This document shows positions 12,558 through 24,500 of a stretch of DNA of 28,704 nt, piece by piece. The stretch is from DATKDP01 sp035546335 (GTDB lineage Bacteria > Acidobacteriota > Thermoanaerobaculia > Gp7-AA8): assembly GCA_035546335.1 (NCBI GenBank), contig DATKDP010000116.1, forward strand, positions 1 through 28,704. Direction: 5' to 3'. A model generated the notes under the pieces. The model worked only from the letters and a program-made list of their open reading frames with translations. It ran no database searches and was not told the origin of the DNA. Each line of letters opens with the position of its first letter. The stretch's first letter is position 1. The position numbers and the translations under genes are program-made.

Positions 12558-15500
12558 ATGACTCATCGCCGCACACGACTCTTCGTCGCCGCCCTCCTCC
12601 TTTCGGCTCTCATGACGCCTGCTCTCCGCGCGCAGGACATCGCGCGCGCCGACCTGACCATCCAGGGACTCGGACTCGAGATCGTCGATGTCGCGATCAC
12701 CACCGGCGTCGACATTCCCGCGACGATCCAGACGGCCTTCGGAGGCCGCAGCAACGACGAGGCGCAGTTCGTCGCCGATCTCTTCGCCGTCGCCGACCTG
12801 ACCGGCCCGGGCATCGATCTCCCCATCCAGCTCCGCACCGCCCCGGGTCATCGCTTCCAGCTTCCGGCGCTCCCGCAGATCGGCGTCTATCATCTGCAGA
12901 ACGTACGCCTCGTGCGCGGGGACGACGAGTTCCTGCAGTATGCGATTCCTTCCTTCGCCACGATCACCGTCTCGAACACCTTCTCGACGAAGATCCGCAT
13001 CCGCCAGCTCACCGCCGAGGAGATCCGCCAGCGCGGCATCTCGATCGATGCGCGCAACTATGACGTCTACGAGTACATCCTCACATTCATCGTCGGTGGC
13101 GAAGAGGTGGAGATCCCCTTCCCGGTCATCGTCGACCCGCGCACGCATCAGGCGATTCCGCTTCCCAGCGAAAATCCCTACAGGCTTCCGTCGGTGGGAA
13201 CGACCCAGCCGCCGCGCTGGACACCACCGACGACGATTCCTCTGGAGCTCGGAGAGGACGGCGATCTGCCCTCGCCCGTGCCCCGCTCACCCGACTCCTC
13301 CGGAAGCGTGCGGCGTCCCTCGATTCCCGCCGCGATCGTGATCCCCAACAGCATCGCCGTGCTGCACCAGTTCTTCGCCGTCGCGCTCGTCGTCACCAAC
13401 GAAGCGCCGGCGGGAAGCAGCATCGTCCTCGACTCGGTCACCGCGACGATTCAGACTCCGTCGGGCCTTCGCGTCGTCAAGTCCGAGCCGGCAGTCTCTC
13501 TCGGCCAGTCGGTCCCCATCGTCGACAGCAGCTCGCATGCGACGTTTCTCATCGCCCAGGCAGAAGGCTCCGCCGAATGGACGCTCGAAGGACTGCGGCC
13601 AGGCACGCATTCCGGGAACGTCGAAGTGCGCGCGACGTACAAGTCGCCCGGCCAGGTGGACTTCCCCCTCAAGGGCCGCGCTCCCTTCTCTATCGTCGTT
13701 CAGGATCCGCGCTTTCACATCACGTTCTCACATCCAGATGCCGTCAGGCAGGGGATCGAATACTCGACCTTCGCGTTCATCACCAACACGAGCTCCGCGC
13801 CGCAGACAATTCGCCTGAACACACGCGTCCCTTCGTGCAGTCAGTTCGGGGGAGGGATGGCGGGAGCAGGCGACCTCTATGTCTGCCGCACCGGCTCGAC
13901 CCCCGAGTCGGTCGACATCGAGGACATTGCGCCGGGCGAGATGCGCACGGTCGCGTTCCGTTTGCGCCCGGGCGTCACCGGCCGTGTCTTCGCAACCGGC
14001 GGCAGCGTCGACGAGAATCTCGGAACCGCTTCGGTTTTCCTGACGATGGGCGTCAGCGAGAGCGGCATTCCGCTCTCGCCGACGACGCTGATTCTTCCTC
14101 ACTACGCCCAGTATCTCGACCCCGATTTCGTCGCCGCGAATCTTCAGCTCCTCGGACTCGGGTATTCGCTCGCAACCGCGCCTCTCAGCCAGGCGACCTC
14201 GCGATTCCCGAGAGTGATCAAGACCGACGTCTTCCACCGCGCCGTCGACATCGCCCGCGCGGGACAGCGGATCTTCATCGGTGAGGACCCTCGTGGCACC
14301 TTCGCCAATCTTCCCCTCGATCTGCTCGGGAACAGCGTTCGGCTCGATGAGTGGGACGCGCTTCGCCGCCAGGAGGCGTCGGGACGCGTCGCTGCCGCCG
14401 CGCTCGCACGCGAGATCGAGAGCCATGCGCTTGCGACTGCAGCCGCTGCCGATGACTATATCGCCCGCTTCGCGCGCGTCACTGCCTGGCGCCGTCAGGA
14501 TGCGCCCGGCGCACAATACATGGCCGCCTTCGCGCACGGGCTTCCCGCGACGATTGCGATCGAGGGGCTGACGACCGGACGGACGTGCCGCCTCGATTCG
14601 GAGTCGTCGTGGACGTGTCACGTTCCGTACGCCGAGATCCTCCCGGTGAAGACCAAAGACGGCGCGCGCGACGGCACGATCGCCATGATCGGGCGCTGGA
14701 GCGAAGGAGTCGACCTCGTAATCACCCCGTCGGCGGGGGGACAACTGAAGATCGATGTCGTCTTCCCGGGCGAGGGATCCGAGCATCTCGAAGCGCACTT
14801 CGTCCTCGAGGGTGCAATCGCCGGCGAAGTGATGCGCCTTCGCCTCATGCGCAACGCCGGGACGCTCACACTGCAGCGCGACGCCGGATCGCTCACCGCC
14901 GTTCCCACCGCGGTCGCCGTTCCCTCGCTCGCGGTCATCGCCGCACGGCAGGACCTCCACCTCGACCCCGAGGGACACCAGGTGTCGGTTCTCTTCAACC
15001 GGCCGGTCGCCGTTCCGAGCGGGGGAGCCCTCTTCGATCGCTTCGCAGGCGAAGTGCGGATCGACATCGACGGCGCGCTGGTGACGAAGAATCGTCCGAT
15101 CTTCGCGGCGGCGCTGCAGGAGGGAAGCCGCGTCGCGAACCTCAGCTTCACGCACGCCCTCTCGAAGAACGCGACATACTCGCTCGCCCTCTCGCAGCCG
15201 CTCGCTGACCCCGTGAGCGGGCAGCAGGCGACGATCGACGGCGACATCGAGCCGGTGATCGACAACGCGACGCCCGCGGGCATTCTCTTCGGCCGCGTTC
15301 TCGAGGCTGACAACACCGCGATCCCCTCCGCCGAGGTTCGCCTCTACTCCGGGAGATACCTCGGGTGCCGCGATATCTCGAAGGAGCTGCTGGAGACCGA
15401 CGACTGCAACCCCTTCGCCGGCGCGCCTCAGTTCGAGACGGCGGGGGCCGACGGATCGTTCCTCTTCGAGTACGTGCCGCGCGATCCCGCGCTCGGAATC

Positions 15501-18500
15501 GATGGGCAGTACCGGCTTCGCGCGACCATTCCGTCGCGCTCGACGGCGCTCGACGGCGCCGTCCGCCTTCCCGGTCAGGTGCAGCGCGTCAACCTCGTCT
15601 TTCTCGGTCGCGGCAGCGCCGAGGGAGTCGTTCGCTATGACGACGGAGAGAAAGTCGCCAATGCGCGCGTCGTCGTCGGCAGCACGCTCTTCAATCAGTT
15701 CCGGACGACGACGGCCGATGCCGAAGGGTTCTATCGCGTCAGCGATCTTCCGGTGGGCCCGCTGACATTCAGCGCGACCGACGCCGCAGGAAACGTGACC
15801 TACGCCGCCGCCGAGATCCGGACGCCCTCGCAGGTCATCGTTCAGGATCTTTCGATCTTCCGCAGACCATTCCCCGGCACCGGAACGGTGCGTGGAGTCG
15901 TCCGTCGCTCCGATACCAGCGCAGCGGTGCCCGGCGCGCGCGTCGGCGTTTACAGCCAGGGCTATGGACTTCGCGACGGGCTGACCGACGGCAGCGGACG
16001 TTTCGAATTTTCCGGTGTGCCCGCCGGCTTCATCACAGTCCTCGCCGCCGAGTGGACGATCTCGAACGAGAGTGTCGCGGTCGATTTCGATCTGCGCGCC
16101 GACGAGCAGAGGGACCTGACCCTCACCCTTCCCGTCACACCGGCCGATCCACTCGTCCGCGTCGAGGGCTCGGTCGTTCGCGAAGATCCCCTCTTTCCGG
16201 GAGATGCGTCGAAGTATCAGAAGGTCTCCGGCGCGCTCGTGAAGATCACCGGCGGGCAGCTCGTCGCCGCCGATCCCGACGGCAACTTCGTCTTTCCCGC
16301 CGTTCCCCTCTCCTTCAGCGGCCGGGGAATCACCGCTTACGATCCGGAGACGACGAGAACCGTGTCGCGAAATCTCGGCACGCTCGTTCCGGATCAGGTC
16401 AATCAGGCGCCGCCGCTGATCATCCGGGCCGACACCTTCGGCAAGGGAACGATCCGCGTTCACCTCGTCGACGCGGCAGGCAATCCCGTCACCTCCGGCT
16501 ACGAAGTCTTCGAGCCGGGATTCCCCCCCGACGTCTTCACTCCGACGTCCACTCCCGGAGTCTGGGAGAAGGCCGATGTTCCCCTCAGAAGAGGCTTCGA
16601 CGTCTGGGCCGTGCCGGCGAGCGCTTCGGGCCCTTACGGTGATCAGTTCGCGAACGGAACCGCGGTCGCGGAGTTCGATGGCCACATCGCGTCGGTGACG
16701 TTGCGACTTCCGGGACAGGGACGCGTCCGGGCGAAGCTCCGCGCCGACTTCGACCTCATCGGCGATGTGACGCTGCGGTATCCCGCCTGGGATCCGGCCG
16801 AGCAGAGTCTCGGCCATCGAGTGCGAACGCTCTCGACGAGCGAGAACGGAGTCGCAGGCTTCGCGACGTTCGAGAAGGTTCCGGCGCTCCGTCCGTTCAG
16901 TGCAGCAGCGAATCATCCGGCGCACGGACACGCGAGCCGCTCGGCGGTCCTCGCCTTCGATGGCGATCTCTCGACGATCACGCTCCAGCTCAGCACGCTC
17001 ACCAGGATCATCGGAACCGTTTATGCGATCGACGGCGTCACTCCGGTCTCTGGCGCTTCGGTCCGCCTGATGAACGATCGCGTCGACCTCGGGGTCGCTT
17101 TCACGCAGATCGACGGCACCTTCGAGTTCAACGCCGTTCCCGCCGGCATCTCCTTCACTGCGATCGCATCGATTTCACAGGACGGCATCTTCAGAACCGG
17201 CTTCGGCGCAGGGAAGACTCCGTCGCTCGGCGGCACGGTCGACAACGTTCGCGTCGTTCTCCGGAGTCAGGGAGCGGTGAAGGGGCGCGTCGTCTACTCC
17301 GGCTTCAGCGTCTTCGATCCGGCGAATCCGTCGAACAATGTCGCAGACCCGACCCCTGATGATCCGTCCGACAACGCGCCGGTGCCGCTCGCCCGCTTCT
17401 TTCTCCGCGAGCTCGACTTCCCCTTCCGCTCGTTCGGTACGGCGTCCGCGCCGCTCAGCGCCGACGTCGAGGGACGCTTCGTCGTCAGCAACATCTTCGA
17501 AGGGCCGGTGCGCGTGACGACCTGGTCGCCCGCGAACCAGGAGCTCCGCGCGAGCTGGACCGGAAGGATCGCATTCGAAGGGGAGGAGCTCGAGCCGTTC
17601 ATTCTCGTCGGCACCGAAGGGATCGGATCCGCTTCGGTTCGCGTGCGCGATCCGAACAATCAGGGGCTGCCGGTCGAGAACGCGGAGGTCGGCCTCTATC
17701 GCGGCAGCGCGCTCTTCGACTTCGCCACCACCGACGCGAACGGCATCGCCCGATTCGAGCAGCTCCCAGCAGGCAACTACTCGGCGAGCGGATTCTCGAA
17801 GGCTCTCGGGCGTTCGGGATCGACGACGCTCTTCGCCGTCGTGCGCGATGAGGAGACCGAGGTCGATCTGATGCTGATCTTCAGCGGGAAGGTCAGCGGC
17901 CGGATGTCGGATCCGGAGCTGGCGGGGAATCCCGGAGTCGCCGGAGCGCATGTCGACCTGACGGCGACGAACTACCAGACGCGCGCGACAACGGCCGGGG
18001 ACGGCGGATTCGTCTTCGACGGTGTGCGCGAGGGCAACCTGCGCCTCGATGCGAAGGATCCGCTCTCGAACCGCCGTGCGACGGCGACGCGCACACTCAC
18101 TCAGGAGGCCGCCGAGATCACCGGAGTGGCCCTCGAGCTCGAACCGCTCGAGACGCTCTACGGAACCGTCTATCTTCCGAACGACACCGGCGGCAGCTCC
18201 GGGATTCCGGCGCCGCTCCTCGATGTCGAAGTCAAGCAACGCTGCAGCAGCACGCGCTGTGATTTTCTCCGCAGCGCTCAGGGAAATCCGTTCCAGATCG
18301 AATCACTTCTCGAAAACTCTCCCTACGAGATCACGATGCGCGAGATCGGCGGCGAGCAACGGTCGATCAGGCTGACGAATCAGCGCTTCCCCGTTGGCTC
18401 GATCGGCAATCCGCTCCAGCTCGTCTTCGTCGCGTTCGGCTCGATCGAGGTGAGCGTCTCGCAGGGCGGCCTCCCCGCGTCGGGTGCGCGCGTCACCGTG

Positions 18501-21500
18501 AGCGGAGCCGGCAAGACCATCACCGCCTACACCGATTCTTCCGGTCTCGCACGTCTGTCGGGGATCGAGCTCAACCGAACCATGACGGTGCAGGCCGTCT
18601 CCGCCGATCTTCGCTTCTCCGCCTCGGCAAACGCCGTGGTCACGCGCCAGTCCGTCGCCGCGCAGGCGAGTCTCGTGCTCGGCGACTTCATGAGCATCAC
18701 CGGAGTCGTCGAAGCGGAGGAAGGCGGTCCTTCCGTCGCCACGCGCGTCACGGCGACCTACGGCTCGGTGGCCAGCGAGACGCGCACCGACGGCGACGGC
18801 CGCTTCACTCTTCGCGGCATCCCGGTTCCCGGCTCCTCGACCAGCGTCAGCCTCGTCTACCTCGGGCCCGATGACGCCACGATCGGCGCGCGGCAGACGG
18901 TCTCCGTCGTCCAGAACGCAGCGAAGCTCCAGGAGGTCGCCGCGGTGAAGCTCGATGCGACCCCGCCGCGGCTTCTTTCGATCGATCCGCCCGACGGAGC
19001 GCAGGACGTCTCCCCTGACATCAGCCTGAGGTTCGTCTTCAGCGAGCAGATCGATCCGGCGCGGCTGACGACCTCGTTCTTCAAGCTGATTCCGGCCGAC
19101 GGCTCGACGCCGCTCAACGCGACGATCACCCAGGCGCCAGCCGGCGACGGCACCTGGATCGTGACGCTGAAGCCTCCCGCCGCCTCGCCCTTCCCGCTGA
19201 AGAGCAACACCCTCTACCGCGTGATCGTCGAGAAGAACGTGCAGGATCTCACCGGGCATACGCTTCCCGCCGCTCGCGGCTCGACGTTCACGACGAGCGA
19301 CTATGCCGAGCCGCGCATCGTCTCGCTCGATCCGCCGGTGCATCTGCCGATTCCGGCGGCGACGACGTTCCGCTTCCTCTACAACGAGCGGATCGATCCC
19401 GCGCCGTGGGAGGCGGGCGGCAGCGGCACGTTCAGCTTCTCGAAGGTCTCGGCGCTCGGCGCGACCGGCGGCGAGGTGAAGAGCGGAACGACCTTCGTCG
19501 ATCCGGTCGGTGGCTCGACGCTGATCTTCACTCCCGCCGATCCGATCGAGGAGCAGTCGTTCTACCGCGTCGCCTTCAGCGGCGTGCGCGATCTGCAGGG
19601 GAATCAGGCGGCTCCCGCCGAGTACTGGTACTTCTCGTTCGACAGCACGCCGCCGTCGATCGCCATCGTCGCCCCCGCCGCCGCCGATCCCCTGATCTCA
19701 GGGAGCGAGTACACGGTCCTGCTCGACCGCGGCGGCGCGACCGATATCCAGAAGGTCGACTACCTCGAGGTGAACGGCGCGACCGTCACGCATCGAAAGA
19801 CGATCACCGTCTCCCCCTTCTCGTACAAGTTCACCGCACCGGAGGCGCCTCTCGAAGGATCGACGCTGACGCTGCGCGCGATCGCCACCGATCTGTCGGG
19901 CAACGTCAGCGAGCCCGCCGCCGCCACCTGGACCCTTCAGCAGAACAGACCGCCGCAGAACGTCGCCATCGCGCTCTCGCCGTCCGACTCTCTCTATCCC
20001 GGCGAGAAGGTGACGGCGAGCGTGACCTTCGAGGACGAAGGAATTCTGGCGACGGTCAACGCGAAGCTCGAGGCCGTCCAGGAGAGCGGCGCCGCGTTCA
20101 GCAGCTCCTCGACGAAGGAGATCACCCGTTCGAGCACCGCCGCGGCGTGGCCTGCCGCCAGCTTCCCCTTCGATCTTCCGCCGACGCTCGCCCGCGACAC
20201 CAGCGCGACGATCACGGCGACGGTGACCGACGTCCGCGGACTGAAGACCACCGCGGCGGCGACGCTCCAGCTCCGCTCCGACCAGATCGCCCCCGAGATT
20301 CTCTCCACCGCCCCCGCGGCGGAGACGCGATTCAATCACAATCAGAAATACACGATCGAAGCGGTCGTCCGCGACGCCGAGACCGGCGTCTCGCGCGTCA
20401 CCTTCCAGTTCGATGGGCAGACGATCACGGTGAACGCCGGGACGTCGGGGGTCACCGCAGGCCCGCTGCCGAAGTCGTGGAAGTTCGTCACCGGGCAGAT
20501 CACCGTCCCGCCGAAGAACGCCGATACGCGGATCCCCATCGTCATCACCGCGTACGACTATCACGGAAACCTCGCGTCGCAGACCGTCGAGGTGATCTAC
20601 ACCGGCGTCAACGATCCGACGATTCCGAAGGCCGCATGGCTCTGCCCGCTCGACCGCGCCGCGTTGCCCGCATCGCAGTCGTCGTTCCCGCTGCGGCTTC
20701 GCGTCCGGGCGACCGACGACATCGCCGTGACCGGCGTCGCGTTCGTCGTGCCCGGCATCGACGATCCGGTGAGCGCGACCCGCATCGGGACGACGAGCGA
20801 TTACGAGGCCGTCGTCACGATCGCGACTCCGGCGGCGGGAGAGACGCTCTCGCTCGCTGCCATCGTCAGCGACGCCGATCCGGAGCATGACGTCGAGCTT
20901 CCGATCACCGTCGAGCTGGTCGCCGTCGACATCACCGTCGACGATCGTATTCAGGCGATCACCGCATCCGATGCCGCGAGCTACGAGAACAAGACCATCT
21001 TCGTTCGCGGCAGCGCGGCGAAGCTCGTTCCGCAGGTGCCGCTCACGCTGCGGAACCTCATCGTCCTCGACGGCGCCCGCGTCGAGAGTCTGGCCACGAC
21101 GACGAGCAGCGAGCATCGAATCGATCTGACGATCGAGGGAACGCTCTACCTCGACTGCATCTCCACCATCGACGTCTCCAGCCGCGGCTACCTCGGCGGG
21201 TGGGGCGTGAATGCCGACGGCAGCAACACGAAAAACGAGAGTGCGGCCGGCCGGACGGTGGGGAATACGACGACCGGCGGTCCGAACAACGCGTCGGCGT
21301 CCCACGGCGGCATGGGGGCTGGCAGCGGCACGAACTCCGTCTACGGCACGATTCGCGATCCGCGAGATCTCGGGACCGGCGGCGCAGGCAATGCGAGCTG
21401 CTGCTCCGCGGGCGCTTCCGGCGGCGGCGCGATCCGCATCGCCTCCGGATCGGACGCCGGGCGCCTCGTTCTCTCCGGCTCGATTCGCGCAGACGGCGGC

Positions 21501-24500
21501 AGCGGCGTCTCGATTCACGCCGCCGGATCGGGCGGAAGCGTCGCGCTCCAGGCGAGGCAGGTCATCACCGGCCCCGCGACGCGCATCACCGCGAGCGGCG
21601 GCGACGACGACGCTGCGAGCAATGCCTCGCGCGGCGGCGGTGGAGGCCGTATCGCCCTCGTGGCGGCCGAGCGGCTCGACACCGATGAGCTCTTCGGCAA
21701 CGTCCTCACGATGCTGCAGGCGCGCGGCGGGCGGAACTCCACGGCGAGCGAAGGAGCCGGCTTCCAGGACGGCGGTGCGGGAACGATCTTCCTCCAGCGT
21801 CCCGGCCAGGCGAACGGCGAGCTCCTCGTCTCCTCGCGCGACGAGCGCTTCCCCGCCTCGACGCACCTCACACGTCCCACGCCGATCGGAACCACCCTCG
21901 TCTTCGACCGCGTCGAGCTCGGCCCCCGTGCGCTCGTCCGCTTCGATGATCCGATCACCATCGCCGGCGCAGTCGACGATCGCGACGCCGCAGTCGTCGA
22001 CCCGACCGCAGTCCTTCTCCTTCAGAACGATCTCCCCTCGCTGTCGATCACTCCGGCTCCGGCGGCCGGCTCCTCGCTGATTCAGGGATCGAGCCTGACC
22101 CTCGGATATACCGCCGCCTCATCGGCCGGCATCGCCACCGTGCGCACGATCTTCTCGCCGGCGGCGGATCGCGTCGACAGCTACCCGGCGCATCCGGCAA
22201 CCGCCTCACCCGCGCCCGCCGTGCAGCTCGCCGTGCCCGACACGGCGGCGACGGGCGAGGCGACGCTGACGGTGCGCGCCACCGATCGCGCCGAGCGGTC
22301 CTTCGAGACCGAAATCGCCGCCTACACGATCGTGGCCAATGCACCTCCGTCGATCGACGCGTTCGACCTCGCTCCCGCCTCGCTCGAGATCTATCCCGGC
22401 AGGAGCGTGACCGCCACCATCGATGCGAGCGACGACCTCGGGGTCACGAAGCTGACGTTGACGAGCCGGATCGGCGAGGGGACGCCGTCGACGCAGACGC
22501 GCACGCCCAACAAGAAGGTGGTCACCGACGAGCTCTTCACCGTCGCGATTCCGATCACCACCCCGGGCGGCCAGCCCCTCACGCTCGAGCTCGGAGTCGA
22601 GGACGGCTTCACCGGCAGAGCGCCGGCGACGGCATCGGTGATCGTGACGATTCTGAAAGACCTCACGCCGCCGTCGGTGGAGGTGACCTCGCCCGCTCCC
22701 GACACCCTCTTCCTCGAGGGCTCGGGGAATACCATCTCGGTGCGCGCGACGGCGATCGACGCCGAAGTCGGGATCAAAGAGATCTTCGTGCAGATCGACG
22801 GCGGCACGCCGGTGAATCTCGCCCCGGTCGCCGGCACCAACGACTACGCGGCGAACATTCCCGTCCCTGCGGTCGAAGGCGACGCCATCGTGACGCGGCA
22901 GCTCGTCGTGACGGCGAAGGACTACGAAGGCAACACCACCGCCGCGGCGCCGATCACGATCCGCATCGAGCCCCTCTTCGACCCGAACGCGCCGGTGGTC
23001 CGCTTCACCTGTGCAAGCACCGGCGCGATGTATCCGCCCGGCTACGCGGCGAAGCTCCGCGTCCTGGCCGTCAGGAGCGCAACTTCCGCTTCGACGGTCG
23101 CCGTAGAGACCGTCGAGTTCTTCATCGGCGACTCGCCGGCGCCGATCGCCGCGACGAAACTGACGTCTCCGGCCGACAACTGGGAAGCCACCTGGACCGT
23201 TCCGAACGAAGAGGACGGCACGCCGATCGAGATCCGCGCCGTCGCCACGACGAACACCGGGAGTGTCACGACAGTGAGGTCGACCGTGACCGTGGTCACC
23301 GGCGTGATCATCACGACCAGCACGACGATCTCCACCGACCAGTACGACGGCCAGACGCTCATCGTGCAAAGCGGTACGACGACGCTGAGTGGTGAGAGGA
23401 GCTTCGCGAGACTTGTCATCCTCGACGCAGCGAAGGTCACGCATGTACCGACGGATGCCTCGACGATTCGAACTTTGACGGTCTCGGCAGACGAAATCTT
23501 CGTGTCCTGTACAGGCAGCATCGATGTGACGGGGCGAGGGTTCATCGGGACAGTCAACTGGGTGGGACGGACATGGCCGAATACGACCGTAGGAGGCAGC
23601 TCGGAGGGTGCAGGGGGAAGCCACGGTGGGCGGGGAGCAGCGACATCGGCGGCGAGCTACGGATCGGTCTTCGACCCGAACACTCCGGGAGGAGCGGGAG
23701 CGAACCCCTCGAATACCTTTGCGAACTGTCCAACGTGCTCGCCCGGAGGCGGAGTGGCACGGGTGAGGGCAGGAACGCTGCACCTGGACGGGCAGATTCT
23801 GGCGAATGGGATCGTGCAGGGGATTGCGGGTGGAGGCGCTGGAGGAAGCATTCGGATCGATGCGCAGACGATCAGAGGAGAGGGGGAGATTCGGGCGGAC
23901 GGAGCGTCGGTGTCGGGTCAGAATGCGGGTGGTGGCGGAAGAATCGCGCTTTACTACACGAGTTTGGAGCTCGATCCGACGAAGATTACGGCGGCGGGAG
24001 GCCGGTTCTCGACAGGGGGGACAGCGTCACAGAACGGAGTAGCCGGCACGGTCTACCTCAAGCAAGAGAGTGAGACCGGTGAAGGGCTTCGAGAAGAATT
24101 GATCGTCGACAACAGCGGAACTGTGGCCACGTTGCGGACGACGCTTTTGAACTTCAGCGGCGCGAGTGTGATGGCGGTCAGCGGAAACGTGATCACGGTC
24201 TCGGGAACGGTGTTGGAGTTCGTTGAGGGATCGTGGCTCGAGATTCTGGATGGAACAGGTCTGGTGATCGCGAGTTACGAAATCATCGGGCGAACGACGA
24301 ACACGGTTACGGTGCGGCTTGTTTCGGGCGAGAGCGAGGCGAATGCTCCGGTAGGCAGCGCGTACCGGAATGTCTGGCGATTCGAGAACATCACGGTGCG
24401 AAACGGCGGGCTGCTGGAGGCGAGTCATGTGCGGTCGAGTGATCTGACGCTGGTGGGGCAGTTGCACGTCAACGGAAGTCTCCGGGCAAAAAACCTGACC

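Noticed and set aside
13728..16931. Long minus-strand open frame (about 1067 codons) opposite the giant gene
   Set aside because: It is a mirror of a GC-rich coding frame. It is rich in Arg, Asp and Glu with no domain pattern and no ribosome binding site, while the plus strand shows clear domains. The same applies to the long antisense frame at 19698-21866.
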